In this document: positions 56,282-64,000 of the stretch, piece after piece
How positions within the stretch are numbered: the first letter of the stretch is position 1
Layout: each line of letters opens with the position of its first letter
DNA from: an uncultured Rhodobacterales bacterium
Lineage (GTDB): Bacteria; Pseudomonadota; Alphaproteobacteria; Rhodobacterales; Rhodobacteraceae
Length of the DNA stretch: 64,000 bases
Direction: 5' to 3'
Assembly: GCA_903873585.1 (NCBI GenBank)
Contig: CAIQOV010000012.1
Coordinates: 1-64,000, forward strand
Program-made: the position numbers and the translations under genes
The notes under the pieces: model-generated
What the model was told of the DNA's origin: nothing
Seen by the model: only the letters and a program-made list of their open reading frames with translations
Databases searched by the model: none

Positions 56282-56997
56282 ATCCCCTCCATCAACGGGC
56301 CGATCAAGATCAGCGCGGGGCCGTCATGCGCGTCAGCAAGGGCCGCGCCCAAGGTTGCCACGGTGGCGCGCGTTAGGCGTTGTTCAGGGGTTGACACGCT
56401 TTCGGCAAGCAAAGCGGGCATATCGGCGGGCAACCCTGCGGCGATCAGTTTAACCGACAGCGCTGCAAAGGTGCGCTTTCCCATGAAGATCACGGTGGTG
56501 GCCATCGGGTCGGCCAAGGCTTGAATGTTCAAATCATCCGGCAGCCCACCAGCCACATCATGCCCTGTCACAAACTGCACCCGCCGCGCGGTTAACCTTC
56601 GCGTCAGCGGAATGCCCGCCGCCGCCGCCGCAGCCGATGCCGAGGTAACCCCCGGCACAATCTCAAACCCGATACCGGCGGCGCGGCAAGCGTCAATCTC
56701 TTCCTCTAGCCGGCCAAAAAGCCCGCTGTCGCCCGATTTCAGCCGCACCACTTTGGCCCCTGTCAGCGCGTAATCCACCAACAGGCGGCTGACCTGATCT
56801 TGCTTGGGCGAGATGCGCCCTGCCCGCTTGCCCACACCGACCAAATCGGCCCCCGCGCGGGCATGGGCCAAGATCGGGCCTGCCGACAGATCATCAAACA
56901 ACACCGCATCGGCCGCCTCGATCCGCTTTAAGGCGCGCAATGTCAGCAGTTCAGGGTCGCCGGGGCCAGAGGATACGAAAGACACAAAACCGCTCAT
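56278..56997 (-). CDS. cobA: Uroporphyrinogen-III C-methyltransferase (cobalamin branch)
   Basis: A 239-residue SUMT that converts uroporphyrinogen III to precorrin-2, the first dedicated step of the corrin route. Motifs are VSSGPGDPELLTLRALKRI near residue 8, VVRLKSGDSGLFGRLEEEI near 85 and VPGVTSASAAAAAAGIPLTRR near 113 (in part PGVTSASAAAAAAG). It resembles the sulfur-operon SUMT but is a separate copy. It overlaps cobB upstream and the DUF1636 gene downstream by 4 bases each. Confidence 0.92.
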   Translation of the reverse strand: MSGFVSFVSSGPGDPELLTLRALKRIEAADAVLFDDLSAGPILAHARAGADLVGVGKRAGRISPKQDQVSRLLVDYALTGAKVVRLKSGDSGLFGRLEEEIDACRAAGIGFEIVPGVTSASAAAAAAGIPLTRRLTARRVQFVTGHDVAGGLPDDLNIQALADPMATTVIFMGKRTFAALSVKLIAAGLPADMPALLAESVSTPEQRLTRATVATLGAALADAHDGPALILIGPLMEGI

Positions 56998-58286
56998 GAT
57001 GCCTCGGCAATCAGGTGAAAATACGATCCCGACACACGGCCCCGATGGCTGCCGCTTTCGGCCACGGCGTTGCCTTCGGCGTCTTGCACTTGGGCCAGCG
57101 GGGGGTCGGGTTGGTCTAGGATGGTGGAATAGTGAAACTCATGCCCGCGCAGGCGCGTGCCCGCACCCTGCCCCGGCATGGGGACAAGCAAAGTCGCCAA
57201 GCGGTAGCCCAAATGCATCTTGCGGCGTTCAAAACTGGTGACCAGCCCCAGCAGCCCCAGCATCTGATGCCGCACGCCTGCCTTATCCACCAAGCCTTCG
57301 CCCAGCACCATATACCCGCCACATTCGCCGTGAACAGGGCCAGAAAACGTCTGCATTCCGGCGCGAAACTTGTCAGCCGAAGCCAAAACGTCCGCATGAA
57401 GTTCCGGATAACCACCGGGCAGCCAACACACATCCGCCACGGGCGGCGCTTCATCGGCCAGCGGAGAAAACGTCACCACCTCGGCCCCCGCTGCCCGCCA
57501 GCCGTCGATAAGATGCGGATAAATAAACGAAAACGCCGCATCCCGCGCCAAGGCGATGCGCTGGCCGGGCGGAGTTATGCGCGGCATCGGGCCAAAGCGC
57601 AGCACGCCCGCGGCGGCGCGAAGGGCATCCAGATCAACATGTGCTGCCACCAAATCAGCGGCGGCGTTCAAGATCGCTTCCAGCTCTGGCAGTTCTTCGG
57701 CCTGCACCAGCCCCAAGTGCCGCTCTGGCAAGGCAACGCTGGCAAGCTTGGGCAAAGCCCCCAGCACCGCAATGCCCGCCTGCGCCATGCCTGCGCGTAG
57801 CAAGCGTTCATGGCGGGGCGAGGCGACCTTGTTCAAAATCACCCCCGCCAGCCGCAAGCCTGGCCGGAATTTGGCCAACCCCAGCGCCACAGCCCCCGCC
57901 GTTTGCGCCTGCCCGCCTGCGTCAATCACCAGCACCACCGGCCAATCCAGATGCAGCGCCAGATCGGCACTGGCCCCGTGGCCCCAAGCCCCCGCCTTGG
58001 CCACCCCGTCATGCAGCCCCATCGCCCCTTCGGCGATGACGATATCTGCGCCATCGGCCTTGGACAAAAGCCCCGCCACTTGGCCCTGCCCCATAGCCCA
58101 AGAATCAAGGTTAAAAGACGCCCGCCCCGTCGCCGCCCGATGAAAGGCAGGGTCGATGTAATCTGGCCCCGATTTGAAACATTGCACGGCCAACCCCTGC
58201 CGCACAAAGGCCCGCGCCAGCCCCAAAGTGACCAAAGTCTTGCCGCTGCCCGATGAGGGCGCTGCTATAATCACCCCCCCCGTCAT
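56994..58286 (-). CDS. cobB: Hydrogenobyrinic/cobyrinic acid a,c-diamide synthase
   Basis: A 430-residue ATP-dependent glutamine amidotransferase that amidates the a and c side chains of the corrin ring. The N-terminal P-loop is [19 protein letters not shown] near residue 6. The C-terminal glutaminase has its Cys in [16 protein letters not shown] near 323, and the His-Glu pair is in the last 60 residues (RGHEFHYS). It overlaps cobM and cobA by 4 bases each. Confidence 0.94.
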   Translation of the reverse strand: MTGGVIIAAPSSGSGKTLVTLGLARAFVRQGLAVQCFKSGPDYIDPAFHRAATGRASFNLDSWAMGQGQVAGLLSKADGADIVIAEGAMGLHDGVAKAGAWGHGASADLALHLDWPVVLVIDAGGQAQTAGAVALGLAKFRPGLRLAGVILNKVASPRHERLLRAGMAQAGIAVLGALPKLASVALPERHLGLVQAEELPELEAILNAAADLVAAHVDLDALRAAAGVLRFGPMPRITPPGQRIALARDAAFSFIYPHLIDGWRAAGAEVVTFSPLADEAPPVADVCWLPGGYPELHADVLASADKFRAGMQTFSGPVHGECGGYMVLGEGLVDKAGVRHQMLGLLGLVTSFERRKMHLGYRLATLLVPMPGQGAGTRLRGHEFHYSTILDQPDPPLAQVQDAEGNAVAESGSHRGRVSGSYFHLIAEAS

Positions 58287-59059
58287 TCGGGAAACCGCGG
58301 GTCAGTGCCGCGCGGGCGATAGCGGCGGTCGTAATCGTCAGCATAAAGGCGGCTTTCATCAAAGCCTTCTGCCGCCAAAGCACGCCCCACAAGGATCAGC
58401 GCCGTGCGGTCGATCTCTGGACCAACTGCGGCCACAATGGTTGCCAAAGTGGCGCGCACGATCCGCTCATCAGGCCAAGTTGCCCGCCACACCACCGCCA
58501 CGGGGCAATCTTCTCGGTAAAACGGCACCAACTCCTCCACCACCTGCGCCAGCGCATGCACCGACAGGTGAATGGCCAAAGTCGCCCCCGTTGCGGCAAA
58601 AGCCGCCAACGTTTCCCCCTTTGGCATGGCCGATGCGCGGCCTGAGGTGCGGGTGAGGATCACACTTTGCGCCAACCCCGGCAGGGTCAGCTCCACCCCC
58701 AAAGCCGCGGCAGAGGCGGCAAAACTTGGCACACCAGGGGTGACATCATAAGGGATGCCCAAGTCACGCAAGCGCTTGAGCTGTTCGCCCATCGCCGACC
58801 AGATCGACACATCCCCCGAATGCAACCGCGCCACATCTAAGCCCTTGTCATGGGCCGCTTTAAGCGTGTCGATAATCGCATCCAACGACATCGCCGCCGT
58901 GTTGACAATGTCGCACCCTTCAGGGCAATGCGCCAAAACCCCTAGCGGCACCAAAGACCCCGCATATAGGCACACGGGCGAGCTTGCGATCAAATCGCGC
59001 CCGCGAAGCGTGAGCAAATCTGCCGCCCCGGGGCCCGCGCCAATGAAATGCACCGTCAT
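58283..59059 (-). CDS. cobM: Precorrin-4 C(11)-methyltransferase
   Basis: A 258-residue SAM-dependent methyltransferase converting precorrin-4 to precorrin-5. Signatures are [20 protein letters not shown] at the start (in part [14 protein letters not shown]), [20 protein letters not shown] near residue 78 ([16 protein letters not shown]) and [23 protein letters not shown] near 105 (in part [13 protein letters not shown]). It overlaps cobE and cobB by 4 bases each. Confidence 0.93.
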   Translation of the reverse strand: MTVHFIGAGPGAADLLTLRGRDLIASSPVCLYAGSLVPLGVLAHCPEGCDIVNTAAMSLDAIIDTLKAAHDKGLDVARLHSGDVSIWSAMGEQLKRLRDLGIPYDVTPGVPSFAASAAALGVELTLPGLAQSVILTRTSGRASAMPKGETLAAFAATGATLAIHLSVHALAQVVEELVPFYREDCPVAVVWRATWPDERIVRATLATIVAAVGPEIDRTALILVGRALAAEGFDESRLYADDYDRRYRPRGTDPRFPE

Positions 59060-59421
59060 GCTTGCCCCCTTGCATCCGCCTCGGCGAGTGCTGCCACCGC
59101 CATCCCATCCGGCCCGCTGCGCTTGGCCTGCACCAACCGTGCACCGGGGCCAGCGGCGGCCAAAGCGGCGGCTTCGGCAACCGACCCCGTGCCATAAGCC
59201 GCCATCACCCGTGCCGACCCTTCCACGCCCTGCGCGTGCAGATCGTGACGCGGCACACCCAAAACCCTAAGCCCCAAATCCTGCGCCAAGCGCACAAGGC
59301 CGGGTTCATGCACCTTATCCTCTGCCGTGGCCAAGGCTTCGCCCAAGCCCACCAAGGCAATAGCGGCGCGCAGGCTTTCAGCAGAAACGCCGCGCCGAAA
59401 GCCCAATCCTGTCACTTTCAT
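59056..59421 (-). CDS. cobE: Cobalamin biosynthesis protein CobE (CbiG C-terminal domain)
   Basis: A 121-residue protein matching CobE, equivalent to the C-terminal domain of CbiG. It starts [18 protein letters not shown] and includes [23 protein letters not shown]. CobE is needed for aerobic corrin synthesis, perhaps with CobM, though its exact step is not settled. The ATG at 59421 was chosen over an upstream ATG because it overlaps the cobL stop by 4 bases. Confidence 0.88.
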   Translation of the reverse strand: MKVTGLGFRRGVSAESLRAAIALVGLGEALATAEDKVHEPGLVRLAQDLGLRVLGVPRHDLHAQGVEGSARVMAAYGTGSVAEAAALAAAGPGARLVQAKRSGPDGMAVAALAEADARGQA

Positions 59422-60593
59422 CGCGTCACACTCCACTGCACCACGGGGCGCATCGCCTGCCAGCCGTGTTTGGCCCCCAAGGGGGCGACTTGCGCCATAT
59501 CAAAGCGCCACAGATCGCCGCCGCGTTCGCCGTGGCAGGCGTACAGCAGCGCTTCACTTTCCAATGTGACCGCGTTCATCACCAACCGCGCCCCTTTGGG
59601 CAAGCGCGCCCACAGCGTTTCAACCAAGGCCCCATTCGCCCCGCCGCCGATAAAAACCACATCCGGATCAGGCAGTTGCGCGATCACCTCTATCGCCTTG
59701 CCCTGATGCAAATGCCACCGATGCCCCAGCCCGAAACCTTCCGCATTCCCAAGCGCGCGGTCCGCCCGCGTCGCATCGGCTTCGACCGCATGGGCCACAC
59801 TGGCAGGCGCGGCCAGCAGAAATTCAATGGAAACCGACCCCGACCCCGCGCCCAAATCCCACAACACCTCACCCCCGCGCGGTGCCAAAGCCGAAAGCGT
59901 CAAAGCGCGAACGGGCCGCTTGGTAATCTGCCCGTCATGGGCGAACATATCGTCGGCCAAGCCTGACGCCCGCGCCATCCCCTGCCCCACGCAGTCAACC
60001 GCCACGGCCACAGGCGCAGCAAACCGACCGCTCACATCCTGCGCTAAGCCCTTGGTGACACGCGCGTTTGCGCCGCCCAAAGCCTCTAGCACATGCACGC
60101 TCGAACCCCCAAACCCCTGTGCTGTCAGATAGGTGCACAGCTCCCCCACCGCCGCCCCATCGCGCAGCAAACAGATCACCCGCTGCCCCCGCGCCAAAAC
60201 AGGGCGCAACCGCGCGAATGGCGCTGCGTGCAGGCCAAGGCAAATCACCTCTTCCATCCGCCATCCCAAGCGGTTGGCGGCCAAAGCGAATGTTGAGGGG
60301 GCAGGATAACTTACCCACTCTCCTTCCCCCAAATGCCCCAGCAAAGACCCGCCCGCCCCATGCCAAAACGGATCACCCGAGGCCAAAACCACCACCCGCC
60401 GTCCGCGTTCGGCCAGCACAGGTTCCACCGAAAACGGCACGCCCCATGCGCGCCCCTTCACCCCCGCCAAAGCCAAATGCCGTGGCGCGCCAAAGATGAT
60501 TTCCGCCTGTTCAAGCGCCTGACGGCTTGCCAAAGACAGCCCCGCCAGTCCATCCTCGTTCAACCCGATGATCGTTACCCAAGGCTTATCCAT
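59418..60593 (-). CDS. cobL: Precorrin-6Y C(5,15)-methyltransferase (decarboxylating)
   Basis: A 391-residue two-domain enzyme. Residues 1 to about 200 are CbiE-like (VTIIGLNEDGLAGLSLASRQ, VVVLASGDPFWHGAGGSLL), methylating C-5. Residues from about 220 on are CbiT-like with the SAM motif LWDLGAGSGSVSIEFLLA, methylating C-15 and decarboxylating. The ATG at 60593 has AAGGA 8 bases upstream, located inside cobK. Its start codon overlaps the start of cobK, on the opposite strand, by two bases. Confidence 0.93.
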   Translation of the reverse strand: MDKPWVTIIGLNEDGLAGLSLASRQALEQAEIIFGAPRHLALAGVKGRAWGVPFSVEPVLAERGRRVVVLASGDPFWHGAGGSLLGHLGEGEWVSYPAPSTFALAANRLGWRMEEVICLGLHAAPFARLRPVLARGQRVICLLRDGAAVGELCTYLTAQGFGGSSVHVLEALGGANARVTKGLAQDVSGRFAAPVAVAVDCVGQGMARASGLADDMFAHDGQITKRPVRALTLSALAPRGGEVLWDLGAGSGSVSIEFLLAAPASVAHAVEADATRADRALGNAEGFGLGHRWHLHQGKAIEVIAQLPDPDVVFIGGGANGALVETLWARLPKGARLVMNAVTLESEALLYACHGERGGDLWRFDMAQVAPLGAKHGWQAMRPVVQWSVTR

Positions 60594-61335
60594 GACCCGC
60601 GTCCTTTTGCTTGGCGGCACGACAGAGGCTTCTGAATTGGCGAAATCCTTGGCCGATCAAAGCATTGACGCGGTTTTCTCTTACGCCGGACGCACCGAGG
60701 CCCCGCTGCGCCAACCCTTGGCCCAACGCATTGGCGGCTTTGGCGGGGTGGCGGGTTTGGTGCGCTATCTGCGCGAGCAATCCATCACCCACCTGATCGA
60801 CGCGACCCACCCCTTCGCGGCGCAAATGAGCCGCAACGCCGTTCAGGCCGCAGCCACCACCCAAACCCCGCTGCTGGCCTTTGAACGCGCGCCGTGGCAA
60901 GCGGTGCAAGGCGACAACTGGCAAAGCGTGCCCGATATGGCGGGCGCTGTTGCGGCCTTGCCCGATGATCCGGCACGGGTTTTCTTGGCCATAGGTCGCC
61001 AAGCGCTGGAAGATTTCGCCGTAAAGACGCAGCATCATTACATTTTGCGGCTTGTTGACCAACCCGCCGCTTTGCCCTTGCCCCATGCCACCGCGTTGAT
61101 TGCGCGCGGCCCCTTTACGCTGCAAGGCGATCTTAACCTGCTGCAAACCCACCACGTCACCCATATCGTCGCCAAGAACGCGGGCGGTATGGGCGCGCGT
61201 GCAAAGCTGGATGCGGCGCGTGAATTGCGCCTGCCCGTGATCTTGATCGACCGCCCCTATGTGCCCGACAGGCCAAAGGTTGACACCGTAGCGCAGGTTT
61301 TGGCTTGGCTTCATTCGGCAAACCGTGGCGTGTAA
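60592..61335 (+). CDS. cobK: Precorrin-6A reductase
   Basis: A 247-residue NADPH-dependent reductase of precorrin-6A. The N-terminal VLLLGGTTEASELAKSLAD is the nucleotide-binding loop, LIDATHPFAAQMSRNA lies near residue 75, and HHVTHIVAKNAGGMGARAKL near 190 (in part VAKNAGGMGARAKL). It is the only plus-strand gene in the cob cluster. Its ATG at 60592 shares bases with the cobL start, and its last 25 bases overlap the end of cobJ. It must have its own promoter inside cobL. Confidence 0.94.
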   Translation: MTRVLLLGGTTEASELAKSLADQSIDAVFSYAGRTEAPLRQPLAQRIGGFGGVAGLVRYLREQSITHLIDATHPFAAQMSRNAVQAAATTQTPLLAFERAPWQAVQGDNWQSVPDMAGAVAALPDDPARVFLAIGRQALEDFAVKTQHHYILRLVDQPAALPLPHATALIARGPFTLQGDLNLLQTHHVTHIVAKNAGGMGARAKLDAARELRLPVILIDRPYVPDRPKVDTVAQVLAWLHSANRGV

Positions 61336-62045
61336 ACGTATTTTCCAACGTGGCGGGTGGCGGAATTGCCCAAAATCACCACCGTGCGCATGTCGGCCAT
61401 CTCTGGCACCGCTTGCCCCAAGGGCACGGTCAGCAGCGCCTGATCGGGAGTCGATACGGCACGACAGAACGAGATAAGCCTTTTATCCCCACAACTTGCG
61501 CGCAAAATCTCTAGCGCTTTGGCAAACCCCTCTGGCCTGCTGGCCGAGCGTGGGTTGTAAAAGGCCATCGCCAAATCTGCCTCAGCCGCAAGGCGCAAGC
61601 GCCGTTCGATCAACTCCCACGGCTTTAGGTTGTCTGACAGGTTGATACAGCAAAAGTCATGGCCCAAAGGCGCGCCCAAAGCCGCTGCCGCCGCCAGCAT
61701 CGCAGTAATGCCCGGCAGAACGCGGATGTTTAAGGCCTGCGCTTCGGGCCAATCTTCCAGCGCTTCAAACACCGCTGAGGCCATGGCAAACACCCCCGGA
61801 TCACCCGAAGAAACGATCACAACCCGTTGACCGTCCAGCACCATTTGCAAAGCGTGCCGCGCGCGGTCAAGCTCCACCCGATTGTCAGATTGGTGCAGCG
61901 TTAACCCAGCACGCGCCGCCACCCGTGCAACATAGGGGATATAGCCCACCACATCGGTCGCCGCATCTAACGCAGCGCGCACTTCGGGGGTGACCATTTC
62001 GTCAGCACCCGGCCCAAGGCCGACAATATCCAAACTGCCCGTCAT
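61311..62045 (-). CDS. cobJ: Precorrin-3B C(17)-methyltransferase
   Basis: A 244-residue SAM-dependent methyltransferase that contracts the ring of precorrin-3B to give precorrin-4. Motifs: LDIVGLGPGADEMVTPEVRAA near residue 5 (in part GLGPGADEMVTPEV), VVIVSSGDPGVFAMASAVFE near 78 and RVLPGITAMLAAAAALGAPLGHD near 107 (in part PGITAMLAAAAALG). The ATG at 62045 overlaps the cobI stop by 4 bases. Its end overlaps cobK, which runs the other way, by 25 bases. Confidence 0.93.
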   Translation of the reverse strand: MTGSLDIVGLGPGADEMVTPEVRAALDAATDVVGYIPYVARVAARAGLTLHQSDNRVELDRARHALQMVLDGQRVVIVSSGDPGVFAMASAVFEALEDWPEAQALNIRVLPGITAMLAAAAALGAPLGHDFCCINLSDNLKPWELIERRLRLAAEADLAMAFYNPRSASRPEGFAKALEILRASCGDKRLISFCRAVSTPDQALLTVPLGQAVPEMADMRTVVILGNSATRHVGKYVYTPRFAE

Positions 62046-62773
62046 TCCGCCACCTCGGGTCGCCTTCCTTGGCCATGCACCAGCACGATGGCGAAATAGG
62101 GACAGTCTTCGATATTCGCCTCGGTAAGGCGTTGAATACGTTGGTTCGGCATCGTGCCAGCTTCCACCAGCCACGCAGAGTCCAACCGCCCCGCAGCTTG
62201 TAAAGCACGCCTGATCTTGGGCAAATTGCGCCCTGTTTTCATCACCACCAGCGCATCGGCTTGTGTCATGAACCGCACCAAATCAGCCTCTGGTAGTGTG
62301 CCCATCAGCACCGACAGCACATCATCGCCCCACGTGATGGGCTGGCCCGTCGCTGTCCAACAGCCTGACATGCCGGTGATGCCGGGGATAACTTCCATCT
62401 CCACAACGCCGGATAAGCGGCTGTAAAGATGCATGAAAGAGCCGTAGAAGAACGGATCCCCTTCACACAACACCACCACATCCGACATCTGCGCAACCTC
62501 GCGCAAGCGTGAGGCCCAATCGTCATAGAACCGCGCAAGGGCGTCGTTATATTCCGGCCCGTCAAAGGGCAGTTCGGTGGTGACGGGATATTCCATCGCG
62601 TGTTCCACCGCATCGGTGCGCAAAAGCCCCGTCACAATGCGCCGCGCTTGGCCCGCACGGCCCGCTTTGCGGAAATAGGCAACTTGGGTGGCGGATGTGA
62701 CCGCGCGGTGGGCACGCAGGCTCATCAAATCGGGGTCGCCGGGGCCTAGGCCGGTGCAGATGATCTTGCCCAT
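62042..62773 (-). CDS. cobI: Precorrin-2 C(20)-methyltransferase
   Basis: A 243-residue SAM-dependent methyltransferase that makes precorrin-3A. Motifs: IICTGLGPGDPDLMSLRAHRAV near residue 4 (in part GLGPGDPDLMSLRA), VVLCEGDPFFYGSFMHLYSRL near 95 (in part CEGDPFFYGSFMHLY) and VIPGITGMSGCWTATGQPITWG near 125. The ATG at 62773 directly follows cobH (its stop codon starts at 62775); a longer frame starts at 62800 but overlaps cobH. It overlaps cobJ by 4 bases. Confidence 0.93.
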   Translation of the reverse strand: MGKIICTGLGPGDPDLMSLRAHRAVTSATQVAYFRKAGRAGQARRIVTGLLRTDAVEHAMEYPVTTELPFDGPEYNDALARFYDDWASRLREVAQMSDVVVLCEGDPFFYGSFMHLYSRLSGVVEMEVIPGITGMSGCWTATGQPITWGDDVLSVLMGTLPEADLVRFMTQADALVVMKTGRNLPKIRRALQAAGRLDSAWLVEAGTMPNQRIQRLTEANIEDCPYFAIVLVHGQGRRPEVAE

Positions 62774-62774
62774 G

Positions 62775-63404
62775 CTATTCCTTCCGGCTGGCAAGGGCAT
62801 TCACCGCCGCCACCGTAATCGCCGACCCGCCCAAACGCCCCTCGACCACGACTGAGGGCACAAGCGGGTTTTCAATCAGCGCTGCTTTCGATTCCGCCGC
62901 CCCCACAAAGCCAACAGGGCAGCCGATGATGGCCGCAGGGCGCGGGCAGCTTGGGTCTTCCAGCATATTCAGAAGGTGAAACAAAGCTGTAGGCGCGTTT
63001 CCTATAGCAACCACCGCCCCCGCCAGATGCGGTCGCCACAGTTCCAATGCGGCGGCAGAGCGCGTGTTGCCCATAGCCTTGGCCATATCAGCCACGCGCG
63101 GATCGTTCAGCGTGCAGATCACTTCGTTGTGCACAGGCAACCTAGCACGGGTGATGCCTTCGGATACCATCCGCGCATCGCACAAAATCGGCGCGCCTGC
63201 TTCAAGGGCGGCACGCGCGGCAATCGCCATGCCGGGGGTGAAGCGCACGAACTTCTCTAGCCCCACCATCCCCGCCGCATGGATCATGCGCACCACGACC
63301 ACCTCTTCTTCAGGCGAAAAGCAGCGCAGGTCGGCTTCGGCGCGGATCATGGCAAAGCTTTGCAGATAGATCGCAGCGCCGTTGGTTTCGTAAAGATGCG
63401 GCAT
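62775..63404 (-). CDS. cobH: Precorrin-8X methylmutase
   Basis: A 209-residue enzyme that moves a methyl from C-11 to C-12, forming hydrogenobyrinate. The catalytic His is in VVRMIHAAGMVGLEKFVRF near residue 42 (in part VVRMIHAAGM). Other motifs are LCDARMVSEGITRARLP near 95 and GCPVGFVGAAESKAAL near 160. Its stop is one base before the cobI start. It directly follows cobG. Confidence 0.94.
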   Translation of the reverse strand: MPHLYETNGAAIYLQSFAMIRAEADLRCFSPEEEVVVVRMIHAAGMVGLEKFVRFTPGMAIAARAALEAGAPILCDARMVSEGITRARLPVHNEVICTLNDPRVADMAKAMGNTRSAAALELWRPHLAGAVVAIGNAPTALFHLLNMLEDPSCPRPAAIIGCPVGFVGAAESKAALIENPLVPSVVVEGRLGGSAITVAAVNALASRKE

Positions 63405-64000
63405 TTACAGGGCCTTGCCTAGGGTTTCTAATGTAATGTCTTGTGGGGCCATAACCGGCCCCAGCCCCCCCGCCCGTGCTTTGGGCAGAATGGAAAATCC
63501 TAGGGCCGTGGCCGAAAGCGTTAAGTCAGCCGCGCTCGGATGGGCACAGCCCTTGGCACAGCCCGACACGTGCAGCAGTTTGCCCTGCGGGACAAAGGGG
63601 GCCAGCCTGCGGGCCAAGGGGCGGGTTTCTTGCAAGGCTTGCGGGCAATCGGGCGCCCCCGTGCAAGCCAAAACGCGCAAGCGCGGATCGTTGGGGGTGG
63701 TGATCAGGGCGGGATTATAGGGCAGGTTAGCGCCTTGCAGCAGCACCATCCGCCACGGCGTGATGCGAAGGGCGGGGGCAAGGCCTGCCAGTCCTGCCAG
63801 CAATTCTGCGCGCAAAATGCCAAACTCAAACCCCACCAGCGCGCCGTGCGGGGTCATTCCTGCCGCCGCTGCGGGGGCCTTTGCCGCCAAAGGCTGCGCG
63901 GTATCAAACGGCATATCCCCCTTGGGATGCGCCGCCATCCGCCCCCTGCCCTGCGTCATCCCGCCAGAGGCTACAAACCACTCCGCCATCGCCATCGCCT
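63405..64000 (-). CDS. cobG: Precorrin-3B synthase CobG, 3' part (runs past the window end)
   Basis: The last 198 or so codons of a sulfite/nitrite-reductase-like protein; the start lies beyond base 64000. Cluster and siroheme cysteines are visible as [12 protein letters not shown] and [12 protein letters not shown] (C-x5-C and C-x3-C). CobG uses oxygen to convert precorrin-3A to precorrin-3B and marks the aerobic pathway. It is the first of cobG-H-I-J seen here and abuts cobH directly. It is incomplete because of the window edge, not a truncation. Confidence 0.88.
   Translation of the reverse strand, partial: AMAMAEWFVASGGMTQGRGRMAAHPKGDMPFDTAQPLAAKAPAAAAGMTPHGALVGFEFGILRAELLAGLAGLAPALRITPWRMVLLQGANLPYNPALITTPNDPRLRVLACTGAPDCPQALQETRPLARRLAPFVPQGKLLHVSGCAKGCAHPSAADLTLSATALGFSILPKARAGGLGPVMAPQDITLETLGKAL

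Overview
The window is a densely packed, GC-rich chromosomal segment of an alphaproteobacterium, most likely a member of the Rhodobacteraceae/Roseobacteraceae. The pointers are the block dusB(nifR3)-ntrB-ntrC-ntrY-ntrX-hfq-hflX, an NtrC that lacks the sigma-54 contact loop (as described for Rhodobacter capsulatus), a CckA-type hybrid kinase with a CtrA-like box in front of it, fused ispDF, and an aerobic (CobG-type) cobalamin pathway. About 62 protein genes are called. No rRNA, tRNA, CRISPR array, insertion sequence, prophage or integrase was found, so this looks like core chromosome rather than an island.

Layout. 0-11 kb: tail of a RatA/COQ10-like gene, then cinA-pgpA-ispDF on the minus strand, diverging from dusB-ntrBC-ntrYX-hfq-hflX. 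11-23.9 kb: mfd, a membrane protein, hemB, a Tat-type YSC84 lipoprotein, a beta-hydroxyacid dehydrogenase, a penicillin-acylase-family hydrolase, two MFS carriers and a DsbA-like protein. 23.9-30.8 kb: AlkA-like glycosylase with a serine esterase, glucokinase, a PhyH-family oxygenase, a glutamine amidotransferase, guaB and an RsmB-like methyltransferase. 30.8-38.9 kb: cckA, an alr-mlaE-mlaF operon, a P1B-4-type metal ATPase, and an xdhC-like gene interrupted by one amber codon. 38.9-47.3 kb: an OmpA-family protein with forty copies of an alanine-rich pentapeptide, an LprI-like protein, pyrC-pyrE, dnaB, an SDR, infC with a probable ATA start, and a small membrane protein carrying a similar Ala-rich repeat. 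47.3-52.7 kb: assimilatory sulfur genes (SUMT, DUF2849, cysI, cysH, DUF934, fpr) facing an Lrp/AsnC regulator. 54-64 kb: cobalamin genes.

How the genes work together. The cob block (cobG-H-I-J, cobK on the other strand, cobL-E-M-B-A and a DUF1636 gene) covers most corrin-ring steps from uroporphyrinogen III to cobyrinic acid a,c-diamide. CobF and the CbtA/CbtB cobalt uptake proteins form a separate small operon behind a cobalamin riboswitch. The sulfur operon has its own SUMT for siroheme, which CysI needs, and Fpr could reduce the ferredoxin that feeds CysI. Adjacent genes on one strand are very often joined by 4-bp ATGA overlaps, so translational coupling is common.

Items most worth a second look: the pentapeptide-repeat OmpA protein and its small relative; a dispersed intergenic element found six times, always at gene 3' ends and in five of six cases between convergent genes; the amber codon in xdhC; the ATA start of infC; the CtrA-like box before cckA; a perfect DnaA box before dnaB; and cobK/cobL, whose divergent start codons overlap by two bases. 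These were found by reading the sequence; no database search was possible.
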